This document shows positions 34,927-47,426 of a stretch of DNA of 64,000 bases, one piece after another. This DNA is from Pseudomonas protegens (GTDB taxonomy: Bacteria; Pseudomonadota; Gammaproteobacteria; Pseudomonadales; Pseudomonadaceae): positions 1,116,001-1,180,000 of the forward strand of contig NZ_CP031396.1 in assembly GCF_003363755.1 (NCBI RefSeq), read 5' to 3'. The notes below the pieces were generated by a model, which was not told the DNA's origin, did not search any database, and saw nothing but the letters and a program-made list of their open reading frames with translations. Both the position numbers and the translations under genes were made by a program. Each line of letters opens with the position of its first letter. The stretch's first letter is position 1.

Positions 34927-35440
34927 AGCACCAAAAACTGACTGATTAGTCGTATTAGACCAAAGATGTAGTGCCATAAAAAAAGCACTACAAAACATTT
35001 GACGAGCCAAAAAACCGCGGGCATGATGGCCTCGCTCCCGCTAATCAGGGGCCCTGGCAAGGGCCTTCGGATCGCCGCTCTAACCTACCCACCTGAGCCG
35101 ATTCGTGTCTGTACTGCCCACAAGGTGTGTTTGACGAGATTGCGACTGGAACGAAGTTGTCCCGAGGGACGGAAGCGTATTTAGGTCGATCGGCAACACA
35201 CTGATGGAACGCACCAAGGCCCACGACGCCCGCATGCGCACCGCAGCTCGCCTTCACCTGCTCACTCTCCCCTCGAGCCCATCGTTCACCCGTCGCCATC
35301 CCCGCCAGACCCGACTGGACCGCCTAAGCTTCCTGGTCAGCGAGCAGCCTTCCACGCAACGTTACAACGCGTGATCGGCGGAGCCGGAATTCTCCAACCA
35401 AGAACGACTTTTTACACAAGACGCGACGAGGTTTATCTCC
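34927..35440 (+). promoter_or_regulatory. Long aceA upstream region with promoter and C-rich leader
   Basis: No convincing gene is seen in these 514 bases. A small inverted repeat, GTAGTGC/GCACTAC (34968-34991), follows the secretin-like gene. TTGACG (34999-35004) and CATGAT (35022-35027), 17 bases apart, make a plausible sigma-70 promoter and would give aceA a leader near 400 bases. Within it, bases 35251-35310 hold 32 C and 8 G of 60 (my count), the C-rich, G-poor composition of Rho-loading sites. A short stem GGCCCT/AGGGCC lies near 35050. Confidence 0.45.
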
Positions 35441-36766
35441 ATGGCACTGACACGCGAACAGCAAATTGCAGCCCTTGAAAAAGACTGGGCTGAAAACCCG
35501 CGCTGGAAAGGCGTGACTCGCACTTATTCCGCTGCCGACGTGGTCCGTCTGCGTGGTTCGGTCCAACCCGAGCACACCCTGGCACGCATGGGCGCCGAGA
35601 AGCTCTGGAACCTGGTCACCCAAGGTGCCAAGCCGTCCTTCCGTCCTGAGAAAGATTTCGTCAACTGCATGGGCGCCCTGACCGGCGGCCAGGCTGTTCA
35701 ACAGGTCAAAGCCGGCATCCAGGCCATCTACCTGTCCGGCTGGCAAGTGGCTGCGGACAACAACTCCGCCGAATCCATGTACCCCGACCAGTCGCTGTAC
35801 CCGGTGGATTCGGTTCCGACCGTGGTCAAGCGCATCAACAACTCGTTCCGTCGTGCCGACCAGATCCAATGGAAAGCCGGCAAGAACCCGGGCGACGACG
35901 GCTACATCGACTACTTCGCGCCAATCGTGGCCGACGCTGAAGCCGGTTTCGGCGGCGTGCTGAACGCCTACGAGCTGATGAAGAGCATGATCGAAGCGGG
36001 CGCCGCCGGCGTTCACTTCGAAGACCAACTGGCTTCCGTGAAGAAGTGCGGCCACATGGGCGGCAAGGTGCTGGTTCCAACCCAGGAAGCCGTACAGAAG
36101 CTGACCGCTGCCCGCCTGGCGGCAGACGTTGCCGGTGTACCGACCATCATCCTGGCCCGTACCGACGCCAACGCTGCTGACCTGCTGACTTCGGACTGCG
36201 ACCCGTACGACCAGCCGTTCGTGACCGGCACCCGCACCCAGGAAGGCTTCTACAAAGTGAAAGCCGGCCTGGATCAAGCGATCGCCCGCGGCCTGGCTTA
36301 CGCTCCGTACGCCGACCTGATCTGGTGCGAAACCGCCAAGCCGGACCTGGACGAAGCTCGTCGCTTCGCCGAAGCAATCAAGAAGGAATACCCGGACCAA
36401 ATCCTGTCGTACAACTGCTCGCCTTCCTTCAACTGGAAGAAGAACCTGGACGACGCCACCATCGCCAAGTTCCAGCGCGAACTGTCCGCCATGGGTTACA
36501 AGCACCAGTTCATCACCCTGGCCGGCATCCACAACATGTGGCACAGCATGTTCAACCTGGCGCACGACTACGCCCGCAACGACATGACCGCCTACGTGAA
36601 GCTGCAAGAGCAGGAATTCGCTGACGCCGCCAAAGGCTACACCTTCGTGGCGCACCAGCAGGAAGTGGGCACCGGCTACTTCGACGACATGACCACCGTG
36701 ATCCAGGGTGGCTCGTCCTCGGTAACCGCTCTGACCGGTTCCACCGAAGAAGAGCAGTTCCACTGA
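35441..36766 (+). CDS. aceA: Isocitrate lyase
   Basis: A 441-residue glyoxylate-shunt enzyme that splits isocitrate into glyoxylate and succinate. The active-site loop KKCGHMGGK carries Cys203. [14 protein letters not shown] metal binding appears as [19 protein letters not shown], and the late NCSPSFNW motif is present as [10 protein letters not shown]. The length fits the short, E. coli-like class. With icd and idh at 24.4-28.4 kb, all three enzymes competing for isocitrate lie within 12.4 kb. GAGG precedes the ATG at 8-10 bases. Confidence 0.97.
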   Translation: MALTREQQIAALEKDWAENPRWKGVTRTYSAADVVRLRGSVQPEHTLARMGAEKLWNLVTQGAKPSFRPEKDFVNCMGALTGGQAVQQVKAGIQAIYLSGWQVAADNNSAESMYPDQSLYPVDSVPTVVKRINNSFRRADQIQWKAGKNPGDDGYIDYFAPIVADAEAGFGGVLNAYELMKSMIEAGAAGVHFEDQLASVKKCGHMGGKVLVPTQEAVQKLTAARLAADVAGVPTIILARTDANAADLLTSDCDPYDQPFVTGTRTQEGFYKVKAGLDQAIARGLAYAPYADLIWCETAKPDLDEARRFAEAIKKEYPDQILSYNCSPSFNWKKNLDDATIAKFQRELSAMGYKHQFITLAGIHNMWHSMFNLAHDYARNDMTAYVKLQEQEFADAAKGYTFVAHQQEVGTGYFDDMTTVIQGGSSSVTALTGSTEEEQFH

Positions 36767-36837
36767 TTCCAGGCCTCGCGCCTTGATCGAGCGGCCAATG
36801 CAGGCCCGGTAAAAACAACTGCATTGCTGTACAACTG

Positions 36838-36867
36838 ACGCCCCGACTGGTTCGGGGCGTTTTTTTT
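36838..36867 (+). terminator. Intrinsic terminator of aceA
   Basis: ACGCCCCGA and TCGGGGCGT form a perfect 9-pair stem with a CTGGT loop, followed by eight T. Confidence 0.95.
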
Positions 36868-37098
36868 GCCCGCCAAACCTGCAACAGCCAGCTTGCCGGC
36901 GAACCGCTCCCCTGCAGCCCCCTCAAAAACCTCGAGACGCCCGGCCCCTGCAAGAAAGCTCGCCAAACATTGATCCAGAGCGGTGTTACCCAGAGCGAAA
37001 CAGGTTAAAAGGTGCGCCCCTGCTACTTGCAGTAACAGGGATATAACAAGCAACTTTCCCACTCCCCGAAGGAAAGCAGATTAAAACAACACCCAAAC

Positions 37099-37117
37099 AA
37101 TATTGATTATCATTTAG
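37099..37117. promoter_or_regulatory. Fur-box-like sequence upstream of nuo
   Basis: AATATTGATTATCATTTAG matches 13 of 19 positions of the Fur consensus GATAATGATAATCATTATC (compared by eye), including the TGAT-ATCATT core. It is about 150 bases upstream of the proposed nuo promoter, far for direct repression. Confidence 0.35.
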
Positions 37118-37250
37118 CGGCTACAACTTTCGTTGCAGCTGCAACAAAACATAATTAACAAAACCTCCCCTAATGCCCACAGGCCGCGGCTTACGGGGCT
37201 ACAGAGGTGAGCTATGTCCTTATTACGATAAACAATTTCGCTTTAGAAAT

Positions 37251-37279
37251 TTTACTTGCCCGGTGTTTAGCCATAAAAT
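37251..37279 (+). promoter_or_regulatory. Predicted nuo operon promoter
   Basis: TTTACT (37251-37256) and TAAAAT (37274-37279) are 17 bases apart, which would start transcription near 37286 and give nuoA an 84-base leader. This is the best sigma-70 pair I found before nuoA. Confidence 0.45.
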
Positions 37280-37369
37280 CAGCGCGATTGATTGCGCTGC
37301 GACATATCGTCACTGCTTTATTTCTTTATCAAGCTCAGAGACTCTTGCTCTCTGTTAAGGATTACCAGC

Positions 37370-37783
37370 ATGCCCGAAGCGACAGGACTCATGGCCCACA
37401 ACTGGGGCTTTGCCATTTTCCTTCTGGGTGTTGTCGGCCTTTGTGCCTTCATGCTCGGCGTCTCCAGCCTCCTCGGGTCAAAAGCCTGGGGCCGCAGCAA
37501 AAACGAACCGTTCGAGTCCGGCATGCTACCTACCGGTGGCGCCCGCTTGCGGCTCTCAGCCAAATTCTATCTGGTCGCGATGCTCTTCGTGATCTTCGAT
37601 ATCGAAGCCCTCTTTCTCTTTGCCTGGTCTGTGTCCGTCCGCGAAAGCGGCTGGACCGGATTCGTCGAAGCTCTCGTTTTCATAGCAATTCTGTTGGCAG
37701 GTCTTGTCTACCTTTGGCGAGTGGGGGCTCTTGACTGGGCTCCGGAAGGTCGTCGTAAGCGGCAGGCGAAGCTAAAACAATGA
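37370..37783 (+). CDS. nuoA: NADH-quinone oxidoreductase subunit A
   Basis: A 137-residue membrane-arm subunit of respiratory complex I, with three hydrophobic helices at about residues 14-36, 65-88 and 96-118. The acidic pair in [13 protein letters not shown] and the loop [15 protein letters not shown] near the quinone tunnel are conserved. The start [14 protein letters not shown] follows an AAGGA site; in-frame sequence further upstream is not conserved. It is the first gene of a complete nuoA-N operon; nuoB follows after 10 bases. Confidence 0.96.
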   Translation: MPEATGLMAHNWGFAIFLLGVVGLCAFMLGVSSLLGSKAWGRSKNEPFESGMLPTGGARLRLSAKFYLVAMLFVIFDIEALFLFAWSVSVRESGWTGFVEALVFIAILLAGLVYLWRVGALDWAPEGRRKRQAKLKQ

Positions 37784-37793
37784 GGCTTTGGCG

Positions 37794-38468
37794 ATGCAAT
37801 ACAATCTCACCAGGATCGACCCCGATGCTCCTAACGATCAGTACCCGATCGGCGAACGGGAAACCGTTTCCGATCCGTTAGAGGATCAGGTCCACAAAAA
37901 CATCTTCATGGGCAAGCTGGAAGACGTGCTGAGCGGCGCGGTCAACTGGGGGCGTAAGAACTCCCTGTGGCCGTACAACTTCGGTCTGTCCTGCTGCTAC
38001 GTGGAAATGACCACTGCCTTCACGGCGCCCCACGACATCGCGCGCTTTGGCGCCGAGGTTATCCGGGCATCGCCGCGTCAGGCGGATTTCATGGTTATTG
38101 CCGGCACCTGCTTCATCAAGATGGCGCCGATCATCCAGCGTCTCTATGAGCAAATGCTCGAGCCTAAATGGGTTATCTCCATGGGTTCGTGCGCCAACTC
38201 CGGTGGCATGTACGACATCTACTCCGTAGTTCAGGGGGTGGACAAGTTCCTGCCCGTGGACGTCTACGTACCTGGCTGCCCGCCCCGCCCCGAAGCATTC
38301 CTGCAAGGCTTGATGCTGTTGCAAGAATCCATTGGCCAGGAGCGTCGCCCACTGTCCTGGGTCGTCGGTGATCAAGGCGTATATCGCGCCGAGATGCCGT
38401 CGCAAAAGGAGCAGCGCCGCGAACAGCGTATTCAGGTCACCAACCTGCGCAGCCCTGACGAAGTCTGA
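37794..38468 (+). CDS. nuoB: NADH-quinone oxidoreductase subunit B
   Basis: A 224-residue subunit holding cluster N2, the last iron-sulfur centre before quinone. The ligands are the tandem cysteines in GLSCCYVEM, plus Cys in GTCFIKM and [21 protein letters not shown] is also conserved. The start is the ATG ([13 protein letters not shown]) with GAGG eight bases upstream. A TTG two codons earlier is in frame but less likely. A 70-base gap separates it from nuoCD. Confidence 0.97.
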   Translation: MQYNLTRIDPDAPNDQYPIGERETVSDPLEDQVHKNIFMGKLEDVLSGAVNWGRKNSLWPYNFGLSCCYVEMTTAFTAPHDIARFGAEVIRASPRQADFMVIAGTCFIKMAPIIQRLYEQMLEPKWVISMGSCANSGGMYDIYSVVQGVDKFLPVDVYVPGCPPRPEAFLQGLMLLQESIGQERRPLSWVVGDQGVYRAEMPSQKEQRREQRIQVTNLRSPDEV

Positions 38469-38532
38469 TCCAGATCTGTTCTGACAAAGAAACGACACTG
38501 GCTTCACTCTTTACGTTGACCGAAAGCGATAA

Positions 38533-40320
<1,788 letters not shown>

Positions 40321-40322
40321 GC

Positions 40323-40820
40323 ATGAACAGCACGCTTATCCAGACAGACCGTTTCGCCCTGAGCGAAACCGAGCGCTCGGCCATCGAGCACGAGATGCAT
40401 CACTACGAAGACCCGCGCGCGGCGTCGATCGAAGCCCTGAAGATCGTCCAGAAGGAACGTGGCTGGGTGCCGGACGGCGCGGTCTACGCCATCGGCGAGA
40501 TCCTTGGCATCCCCGCCAGCGACGTTGAAGGCGTGGCGACGTTCTACAGCCAGATCTTCCGTCAGCCAGTGGGCCGCCACATCATTCGCGTCTGCGACAG
40601 CATGGTCTGCTACATCGGCGGCCACGAGTCCGTGGTCAGCCAGATTCAGAGCGAGCTGGGCATCGGCCTCGGCCAGACCACCGCCGACGGCCGCTTCACC
40701 CTGCTGCCGGTGTGCTGCCTGGGCAACTGCGACAAGGCCCCGGCGCTGATGATCGACGACGACACTTTCGGCGACGTACAGCCTGCTGGCGTGGCCAAAC
40801 TGTTGGAGGGCTACGTATGA
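40323..40820 (+). CDS. nuoE: NADH-quinone oxidoreductase subunit E
   Basis: A 165-residue thioredoxin-like subunit of the NADH module, carrying 2Fe-2S cluster N1a. The four cysteines are in CDSMVC ([10 protein letters not shown]) and CCLGNC. It starts [20 protein letters not shown] two bases after nuoCD and overlaps nuoF by 4 bases. Confidence 0.96.
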   Translation: MNSTLIQTDRFALSETERSAIEHEMHHYEDPRAASIEALKIVQKERGWVPDGAVYAIGEILGIPASDVEGVATFYSQIFRQPVGRHIIRVCDSMVCYIGGHESVVSQIQSELGIGLGQTTADGRFTLLPVCCLGNCDKAPALMIDDDTFGDVQPAGVAKLLEGYV

Positions 40821-42172
40821 CCCTGACCTCTTTCGGCCCTGCGAACCGCATTGCGCGTACCGCAGAAACCCACCCCCTGACCTGGCGTCTGCGTGACGAC
40901 GGCGAGCCGGTATGGTTCGACGAGTACCAGGCCAAGAACGGTTACGCGGCGGCGCGCAAGGCTTTCGCCGACCTGTCCCAGGACGACATCGTCCAGACCG
41001 TCAAGGATGCCGGCCTCAAGGGTCGCGGCGGTGCGGGCTTCCCCACTGGCGTGAAGTGGGGCCTGATGCCCAAAGACGAGTCCATGAACATCCGCTACCT
41101 GCTGTGCAACGCGGACGAAATGGAACCCAACACCTGGAAGGACCGCATGCTGATGGAGCAACTGCCCCATCTGCTGATCGAAGGCATGCTGATCAGTGCC
41201 CGTGCACTGAAGACCTACCGCGGCTACATCTTCCTGCGCGGCGAATACACCACCGCCGCCAAGCACCTGCGGCGTGCCGTGGAGGAAGCCAAGGCCGCCG
41301 GCCTGTTGGGCAAGAACATCCTGGGCAGCGGTTTCGATTTCGAGCTGTTCGTGCACACCGGCGCCGGGCGTTACATCTGCGGTGAAGAAACCGCACTGAT
41401 CAACTCCCTGGAAGGCCGTCGCGCCAACCCTCGCTCCAAGCCGCCCTTCCCTGCTGCCGTAGGCGTGTGGGGCAAGCCGACGTGCGTGAACAACGTCGAG
41501 ACCCTGTGCAACGTGCCGGCGATCATCGGCGACGGCGTGGAATGGTACAAATCCCTGGCCCGCGAAGGCAGCGAAGACCACGGCACCAAGCTGATGGGCT
41601 TCTCCGGCAAAGTGAAGAACCCTGGCCTGTGGGAGCTGCCCTTCGGCGTAACCGCACGCGAGCTGTTCGAAGACTACGCCGGCGGCATGCGCGACGGCTT
41701 CAAGCTCAAGTGCTGGCAGCCAGGCGGCGCCGGTACCGGCTTCCTGCTGCCAGAACACCTGGATGCGCAAATGTATGCCGGCGGCATCGCCAAAGTGGGC
41801 ACCCGCATGGGTACCGGCCTGGCCATGGCGGTGGACGACAGCATCAACATGGTGTCGCTGCTGCGCAACATGGAGCAATTCTTCGCCCGTGAATCCTGCG
41901 GCTTCTGCACCCCTTGCCGTGATGGCCTGCCATGGAGCGTCAAGCTGCTGATGGCTCTGGAGAACGGCCAGGGCCAGCAGGGCGACATCGAGACCCTGCT
42001 GGGTCTGGTGGGCTTCCTCGGCCCAGGCAAGACCTTCTGTGCTCACGCACCGGGTGCCGTGGAGCCTTTGGGCAGTGCCATCAAGTATTTCCGTCCAGAG
42101 TTCGAAGCCGGCATCGCGCCTACCAGCGCCGCCGTCCCGCCTCTGGCCCGACCGATCGTAGTCGGCGCGTAA
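40817..42172 (+). CDS. nuoF: NADH-quinone oxidoreductase subunit F
   Basis: A 451-residue NADH- and FMN-binding subunit. The glycine-rich [13 protein letters not shown] loop binds FMN and NADH, and the 4Fe-4S cluster N3 ligands are in [12 protein letters not shown] plus a later cysteine ([10 protein letters not shown]). The start [20 protein letters not shown] overlaps the nuoE stop by 4 bases; an upstream in-frame extension inside nuoE is rejected. After it comes an unusual 137-base gap with a hairpin. Confidence 0.96.
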   Translation: MTLTSFGPANRIARTAETHPLTWRLRDDGEPVWFDEYQAKNGYAAARKAFADLSQDDIVQTVKDAGLKGRGGAGFPTGVKWGLMPKDESMNIRYLLCNADEMEPNTWKDRMLMEQLPHLLIEGMLISARALKTYRGYIFLRGEYTTAAKHLRRAVEEAKAAGLLGKNILGSGFDFELFVHTGAGRYICGEETALINSLEGRRANPRSKPPFPAAVGVWGKPTCVNNVETLCNVPAIIGDGVEWYKSLAREGSEDHGTKLMGFSGKVKNPGLWELPFGVTARELFEDYAGGMRDGFKLKCWQPGGAGTGFLLPEHLDAQMYAGGIAKVGTRMGTGLAMAVDDSINMVSLLRNMEQFFARESCGFCTPCRDGLPWSVKLLMALENGQGQQGDIETLLGLVGFLGPGKTFCAHAPGAVEPLGSAIKYFRPEFEAGIAPTSAAVPPLARPIVVGA

Positions 42173-42185
42173 CGCTTAGATGAGG

Positions 42186-42207
42186 GCGCAGGGTCCGTGC
42201 CCTGCGC
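42186..42207 (+). promoter_or_regulatory. Intercistronic hairpin between nuoF and nuoG
   Basis: GCGCAGGG and CCCTGCGC form a perfect 8-pair stem with a TCCGTG loop 13 bases past the nuoF stop. There is no T tract. The 137-base nuoF-nuoG gap is the largest inside an otherwise tight operon, so partial termination, mRNA processing or a barrier to decay is possible. Confidence 0.55.
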
Positions 42208-42309
42208 TCGACGTGCGATGACGCCGTGAACGGCTGTGTTGATTCGCACGCATAACAAGATTCCATTAGCCACGCCCGCTGACACCGGGCCAACGAAGAA
42301 CTTTGAACC

Positions 42310-45024
42310 ATGGCCACTATCCACGTAGACGGCAAAGCGCTCGAAGTCGATGGGGCGGACAACCTGTTACAGGCTTGTCTGTCACTAGGCCTCGACATCC
42401 CTTATTTCTGCTGGCACCCCGCTCTCGGTAGCGTTGGTGCCTGTCGCCAGTGCGCGGTCAAGCAGTACACCGACGAGAACGACACCCGTGGTCGTATCGT
42501 CATGTCCTGCATGACCCCAGCCACTGACAACACCTGGATCTCCATCGACGATGAAGAATCCAAGGCCTTCCGCGCCAGCGTTGTCGAATGGCTGATGACC
42601 AACCACCCCCACGACTGCCCGGTCTGTGAGGAAGGCGGTCACTGCCACCTGCAAGACATGACGGTGATGACCGGCCACAACGAGCGCCGTTATCGCTTCA
42701 CCAAGCGCACCCACCAGAACCAGGACCTTGGCCCGTTCATTTCCCACGAAATGAACCGCTGCATCGCCTGCTATCGCTGCGTGCGCTTCTACAAGGACTA
42801 CGCCGGCGGCACCGACCTGGGCGTCTACGGCGCCCACGACAACGTGTACTTCGGTCGTGTTGAAGACGGCACCCTGGAAAGCGAGTTCTCCGGCAACCTC
42901 ACCGAGGTCTGCCCGACCGGTGTGTTCACCGACAAGACTCACTCCGAGCGCTACAACCGCAAGTGGGACATGCAGTTCTCGCCGAGCATCTGCCATGGCT
43001 GCTCCAGCGGTTGCAACATCTCCCCGGGTGAGCGCTACGGCGAGCTGCGGCGCATCGAGAACCGCTACAACGGTTCGGTGAACCAGTATTTCCTCTGCGA
43101 CCGTGGCCGTTTCGGCTACGGCTACGTCAACCGCAAGGACCGTCCGCGCCAGCCACGATTGGCCGATGGCACCCAGCTGACTCTGGACCAGGCCCTGGAC
43201 CAGGCGGCCGACCTGCTGCGCGGTCGCAACATCGTCGGTATCGGCTCGCCTCGCGCCAGCCTGGAAAGCAACTACGCCCTGCGTGAGCTGGTCGGTGCCG
43301 AGCACTTCTACAGTGGTATCGAAGCTTCCGAACTGGAGCGCATCCGCCTGGTTCTGCAGGTGCTGAACGACAGTCCGCTGCCGGTTCCGAACATGCGCGA
43401 GATCGAAGACCACGATGCCATCTTCGTCCTTGGCGAAGACCTGACCCAAACCGCCGCACGCATGGCCCTGGCCCTGCGCCAGTCGGTCAAGGGCAAGGCA
43501 GAGGAAATGGCCGACGCCATGCGCGTCCAGCCTTGGCTCGACGCCGCCGTGAAGAACATCGGCCAGCACGCGCTGAACCCGCTGTTCATTGCCAGCCTGG
43601 CTGAAACCAAGCTCGACGACGTCGCCGAGGAGTGTGTACACGCCGCTCCGGACGACCTGGCGCGCATCGGTTTCGCCGTGGCTCACGCCATCGACGCCAG
43701 CGCCCCTGCCGTGGAAGGCCTGGACAGCGAAGCCCTGGAACTGGCCAAGCGTATTGCCGACGCTCTGCTGGCGGCCAAGCGCCCACTGATCATTTCCGGT
43801 ACATCCCTGGGCTCCAAGGCGCTGATCGAAGCTGCAGCGAACATCGCCAAAGCCTTGAAGCTGCGCGACAAAGCCGGCTCCATCAGCCTGATCGTGCCAG
43901 AGGCCAACAGCCTCGGCCTGGCCATGCTCGGTGGCGAATCCGTGGACGCGGCCCTGCAGGCGGTGATCGACGGTAAGGCCGACGCCATCGTGGTCCTGGA
44001 AAACGACCTGTACACCCGCACCGACGCAGCCAAGGTGGATGCCGCACTGAACGCGGCGAAGGTGGTGATCGTTGCCGATCATCAACAGACCGCCACCGTG
44101 GAGCGCGCGCATCTGGTGCTGTCGGCGGCCAGCTTCGCCGAAGGCGACGGCACCCTGGTCAGCCAGGAAGGTCGCGCCCAGCGCTTCTTCCAGGTCTTCG
44201 ATCCGACCTACCTGGACGCCAGCATCATGGTCCACGAAGGCTGGCGCTGGCTGCATGCCCTGCGCAGCACTCTGCTGAACAAGCCGGTGGACTGGACCCA
44301 GCTGGACCACGTGACCGCTGCCTGCGCCGCGAGCACCCCGCAACTGGCTTCCATCATCGACGCGGCACCTTCCGCAGCGTTCCGTATCAAAGGCCTGAAA
44401 CTGGCCCGCGAACCGCTGCGCTACAGCGGCCGTACCGCCATGCGCGCCAACCAGAGCGTGCATGAACCGCGCACCCCGCAAGACCCGGATACCGCCTTCG
44501 CCTACTCCATGGAAGGTTACTCGGGCTCCGCCGAACCGCGCTCGCAAGTGCCGTTCGCCTGGTCGCCGGGCTGGAACTCACCGCAAGCCTGGAACAAGTT
44601 CCAGGACGAAGTCGGCGGCCATCTGCGTGCCGGTGATCCGGGTACTCGCCTGATCGAAAGCCAGGGCGACCGTCTCAACTGGTTCGCCAGCGTACCGCGG
44701 GCCTTCTCTCCGGCTCAGGGCACCTGGCAAGCGGTGCCGTTCTATCACCTGTTCGGCAGCGAAGAGAACTCTTCAAAAGCCGCTCCGGTACAGGAACGCA
44801 TTCCGGCGGCCTACGTGGCCCTGGCCAAGTCCGAAGCCGATCGCCTGGGTGTCAACGACGGTGCCCTGCTCGCGGTGAACGTAGCCGGCCAGACCCTGCG
44901 TCTGCCACTGCGCATCAACGAAGAGCTGGGTGCTGGCCTGGTGGGCCTGCCTGCCGGTCTGGCGGGGATTCCTCCGGCGTTCTTTGGCAAATCCGTTGAC
45001 GGTCTGCAGGAGGCGGCGCAATGA
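42310..45024 (+). CDS. nuoG: NADH-quinone oxidoreductase subunit G
   Basis: A 904-residue peripheral-arm subunit with several iron-sulfur clusters. The N-terminal ferredoxin domain has a Cys set near GVGACRQC-like [10 protein letters not shown] (cluster N1b), followed by the His/Cys3 cluster N5 in [18 protein letters not shown]4 in [10 protein letters not shown] and CPTGVF, and N7 in [17 protein letters not shown], which is typical of the Pseudomonas and E. coli type. The remainder is a degenerate molybdopterin-oxidoreductase domain without cofactor. It overlaps nuoH by 4 bases. Confidence 0.96.
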   Translation: MATIHVDGKALEVDGADNLLQACLSLGLDIPYFCWHPALGSVGACRQCAVKQYTDENDTRGRIVMSCMTPATDNTWISIDDEESKAFRASVVEWLMTNHPHDCPVCEEGGHCHLQDMTVMTGHNERRYRFTKRTHQNQDLGPFISHEMNRCIACYRCVRFYKDYAGGTDLGVYGAHDNVYFGRVEDGTLESEFSGNLTEVCPTGVFTDKTHSERYNRKWDMQFSPSICHGCSSGCNISPGERYGELRRIENRYNGSVNQYFLCDRGRFGYGYVNRKDRPRQPRLADGTQLTLDQALDQAADLLRGRNIVGIGSPRASLESNYALRELVGAEHFYSGIEASELERIRLVLQVLNDSPLPVPNMREIEDHDAIFVLGEDLTQTAARMALALRQSVKGKAEEMADAMRVQPWLDAAVKNIGQHALNPLFIASLAETKLDDVAEECVHAAPDDLARIGFAVAHAIDASAPAVEGLDSEALELAKRIADALLAAKRPLIISGTSLGSKALIEAAANIAKALKLRDKAGSISLIVPEANSLGLAMLGGESVDAALQAVIDGKADAIVVLENDLYTRTDAAKVDAALNAAKVVIVADHQQTATVERAHLVLSAASFAEGDGTLVSQEGRAQRFFQVFDPTYLDASIMVHEGWRWLHALRSTLLNKPVDWTQLDHVTAACAASTPQLASIIDAAPSAAFRIKGLKLAREPLRYSGRTAMRANQSVHEPRTPQDPDTAFAYSMEGYSGSAEPRSQVPFAWSPGWNSPQAWNKFQDEVGGHLRAGDPGTRLIESQGDRLNWFASVPRAFSPAQGTWQAVPFYHLFGSEENSSKAAPVQERIPAAYVALAKSEADRLGVNDGALLAVNVAGQTLRLPLRINEELGAGLVGLPAGLAGIPPAFFGKSVDGLQEAAQ

Positions 45025-46028
45025 GTTGGTTTACCCCTGAAGTGATCGACGTGATCCTGACGGTCGTCAAGGCCGTCGTGATCCTGCTGGCGGTGGTCAT
45101 CGCCGGTGCGCTGCTGAGCTTCGTCGAACGTCGCCTGCTGGGCTGGTGGCAGGACCGTTACGGTCCGAACCGCGTTGGCCCGTTCGGCATGTTCCAGATC
45201 GCCGCCGACATGCTGAAGATGTTCTTCAAGGAAGACTGGACCCCGCCGTTTGCCGACAAGGTGATCTTCACCCTGGCACCGGTGGTCGCCATGTCTGCCC
45301 TGCTGATCGCCTTCGCGATCATCCCGATCACCCCGACCTGGGGCGTCGCGGACCTGAACATCGGCCTGCTGTTCTTCTTCGCCATGGCTGGCCTGTCAGT
45401 CTACGCGGTGCTGTTCGCCGGCTGGTCGAGTAACAACAAGTTCGCCCTGCTGGGCAGCTTGCGGGCCTCGGCCCAGACCGTGTCCTACGAAGTGTTCATG
45501 GGCCTGGCGCTGATGGGCATCGTGGCTCAGGTCGGTTCCTTCAACATGCGCGACATCGTCGAGTACCAGGCGCAGAACCTGTGGTTCATCATTCCGCAGT
45601 TCTTCGGCTTCTGTACCTTCTTCATCGCTGGCGTGGCCGTGACTCACCGTCACCCCTTCGACCAGCCGGAAGCGGAGCAGGAACTGGCCGACGGTTACCA
45701 CATTGAATACGCCGGCATGAAATGGGGCATGTTCTTCGTTGGTGAGTACATCGGCATCATCTTGATCTCGGCACTGTTGGTCACCCTGTTCTTCGGTGGC
45801 TGGCACGGTCCGTTCGGCATCCTGCCGCAACTGTCCTTCGTCTGGTTCGCCCTGAAGACCGCGTTCTTCATCATGCTGTTCATCCTGCTGCGCGCCTCTA
45901 TCCCGCGCCCGCGTTATGACCAGGTGATGGACTTCAGCTGGAAATTCTGCCTGCCGCTGACCCTGATCAATTTGCTGGTGACCGCTGCGCTTGTGTTGTT
46001 GAACACGCCTGCGGGCGCGGTTCAGTGA
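45021..46028 (+). CDS. nuoH: NADH-quinone oxidoreductase subunit H
   Basis: A 335-residue membrane subunit with about eight hydrophobic helices that connects the quinone pocket to the proton path. Conserved loops include [21 protein letters not shown], read in two parts, and [19 protein letters not shown] with its charged E-channel residues. The start overlaps nuoG by 4 bases and nuoI follows after 11 bases. Confidence 0.96.
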   Translation: MSWFTPEVIDVILTVVKAVVILLAVVIAGALLSFVERRLLGWWQDRYGPNRVGPFGMFQIAADMLKMFFKEDWTPPFADKVIFTLAPVVAMSALLIAFAIIPITPTWGVADLNIGLLFFFAMAGLSVYAVLFAGWSSNNKFALLGSLRASAQTVSYEVFMGLALMGIVAQVGSFNMRDIVEYQAQNLWFIIPQFFGFCTFFIAGVAVTHRHPFDQPEAEQELADGYHIEYAGMKWGMFFVGEYIGIILISALLVTLFFGGWHGPFGILPQLSFVWFALKTAFFIMLFILLRASIPRPRYDQVMDFSWKFCLPLTLINLLVTAALVLLNTPAGAVQ

Positions 46029-46039
46029 GGATTTGACCC

Positions 46040-46588
46040 ATGTTCAAATATATTGGCGACATCGTTAAGGGTACTGGTACCCAGTTGCGCAGCCTGGTGA
46101 TGGTGTTCGGTCACGGCTTTCGCAAACGCGACACCCTGCAATACCCCGAAGAGCCGGTGTACCTGCCGCCACGCTACCGTGGCCGTATCGTCCTGACTCG
46201 CGACCCCGATGGCGAAGAGCGTTGCGTAGCCTGCAACCTGTGCGCCGTGGCCTGCCCTGTGGGTTGCATCTCGCTGCAGAAAGCTGAAACCGAAGACGGT
46301 CGCTGGTACCCGGACTTCTTCCGCATCAACTTCTCACGCTGCATTTTCTGCGGTCTCTGCGAGGAAGCCTGTCCGACCACCGCAATCCAGCTGACACCGG
46401 ATTTCGAGATGGCCGAGTTCAAACGTCAGGACCTGGTTTACGAGAAAGAGGATCTCTTGATCTCCGGTCCCGGAAAGAACCCTGACTACAACTTCTATCG
46501 TGTTGCAGGTATGGCCATTGCCGGTAAGCCAAAAGGCTCCGCGCAGAATGAAGCCGAGCCGATCAACGTGAAGAGCTTGCTGCCTTAA
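46040..46588 (+). CDS. nuoI: NADH-quinone oxidoreductase subunit I
   Basis: A 182-residue ferredoxin-like subunit with two 4Fe-4S clusters, N6a and N6b. The ligand sets are [15 protein letters not shown] and [13 protein letters not shown]. It passes electrons from the NADH arm to NuoB. It lies between nuoH (11 bases) and nuoJ (9 bases) and has a normal length. Confidence 0.97.
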   Translation: MFKYIGDIVKGTGTQLRSLVMVFGHGFRKRDTLQYPEEPVYLPPRYRGRIVLTRDPDGEERCVACNLCAVACPVGCISLQKAETEDGRWYPDFFRINFSRCIFCGLCEEACPTTAIQLTPDFEMAEFKRQDLVYEKEDLLISGPGKNPDYNFYRVAGMAIAGKPKGSAQNEAEPINVKSLLP

Positions 46589-46597
46589 GGAAGAACG

Positions 46598-47098
46598 ATG
46601 GAATTCGCTTTCTATTTCGCATCAGGTGTTGCCGTTGTTTCCACGCTGCGCGTGGTCACCAACACCAACCCTGTGCACGCCCTGCTCTACCTGATCATTT
46701 CGTTGATCGCCGTGGCCATGACCTTCTTCAGCCTCGGCGCACCGTTCGCCGGTGCCCTGGAAGTGATCGCCTACGCCGGCGCCATCATGGTGCTGTTCGT
46801 GTTCGTGGTGATGATGCTCAACCTCGGCCCGGCCGCGGCCCAGCAAGAGCGCATCTGGCTCACGCCCGGCATCTGGATCGGCCCGGTGATTCTCGCCGCC
46901 CTGCTGCTGGCTGAACTGCTGTACGTATTGTTCAGCCACCAGAGCGGTGCCGGTATCGGTCAAACCACCGTCGACGCCAAGGCCGTGGGCATCAGCCTGT
47001 TCGGCCCTTACCTGCTGGTGGTCGAACTCGCCTCGATGCTGCTGCTCGCCGCAGCCGTCACGGCGTTCCACTTGGGCCGCAACGAGGCGAAGGAGTAA
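46598..47098 (+). CDS. nuoJ: NADH-quinone oxidoreductase subunit J
   Basis: A 166-residue membrane subunit with five hydrophobic helices. The conserved [19 protein letters not shown] segment is the pi-bulge helix that takes part in coupling quinone reduction to proton pumping. It follows nuoI after 9 bases and precedes nuoK by 4 bases; its stop lies within the nuoK ribosome-site region (AAGGAG). Confidence 0.96.
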   Translation: MEFAFYFASGVAVVSTLRVVTNTNPVHALLYLIISLIAVAMTFFSLGAPFAGALEVIAYAGAIMVLFVFVVMMLNLGPAAAQQERIWLTPGIWIGPVILAALLLAELLYVLFSHQSGAGIGQTTVDAKAVGISLFGPYLLVVELASMLLLAAAVTAFHLGRNEAKE

Positions 47099-47102
47099 CA
47101 CG

Positions 47103-47426
47103 ATGCCTACTATCCCTCTCGGTACTATCCCGATGGAACATGGCCTGGCAGTTGCCGGCATCCTGTTCTGCCTCGGTCTGGTCGGCCTGATGGTCCGCCG
47201 TAACATCCTCTTCGTATTGATGAGCCTGGAAGTGATGATGAACGCCTCGGCATTGGCCTTCATCGTTGCGGGCGCCCGCTGGGCGCAACCGGATGGACAA
47301 GTGATGTTCATCCTAGTGATCAGCCTGGCAGCCGCCGAGGCCAGTATTGGCCTGGCGATCCTGCTGCAGCTGTACCGCCGCTTCCACACTCTCGATATCG
47401 ATGCAGCCAGCGAGATGCGCGGATGA
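47103..47426 (+). CDS. nuoK: NADH-quinone oxidoreductase subunit K
   Basis: A 107-residue membrane subunit with three helices, related to the MrpC antiporter subunit. Glu residues within [10 protein letters not shown] and [11 protein letters not shown] are the conserved proton-path carboxylates. The start [14 protein letters not shown] has AAGGAG seven bases upstream; an in-frame extension back to 46947 lies inside nuoJ and is rejected. A start at the internal Met of PMEHG would shorten it by 10 residues. It overlaps nuoL by 4 bases. Confidence 0.95.
   Translation: MPTIPLGTIPMEHGLAVAGILFCLGLVGLMVRRNILFVLMSLEVMMNASALAFIVAGARWAQPDGQVMFILVISLAAAEASIGLAILLQLYRRFHTLDIDAASEMRG

Larger units (their letters stand above)
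36868..37369 (+). promoter_or_regulatory. nuo upstream regulatory region
   Basis: No gene is seen. The left part holds a degenerate REP remnant (CCAGCTTGCCGGCGAAC near 36890). Then come an imperfect dyad CCCTG...CAGGG (37018-37040), a Fur-box-like sequence at 37099-37117, a perfect 14-base palindrome GTTGCAGCTGCAAC (37132-37145), and a promoter at 37251-37279. The right half is strikingly A/T-rich compared with the rest of the window. Confidence 0.5.

Noticed and set aside
35204..35374. Possible 56-codon ORF in the aceA leader (MERTKAHDARMRTAARLHLL...)
   Set aside because: About 76 percent G/C at third positions is suggestive, but there is no ribosome site and the Arg/His-rich sequence matches nothing I know; it overlaps the C-rich stretch that explains its composition.
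37207..37734. Rightward open frame starting at a GTG upstream of and overlapping nuoA
   Set aside because: It shadows nuoA in another frame, and the sequence is Arg/Cys-rich with no motif.
42385..44547. Leftward open frame of about 720 codons inside nuoG
   Set aside because: It is antisense to the iron-sulfur domains of NuoG and has no recognisable motif.
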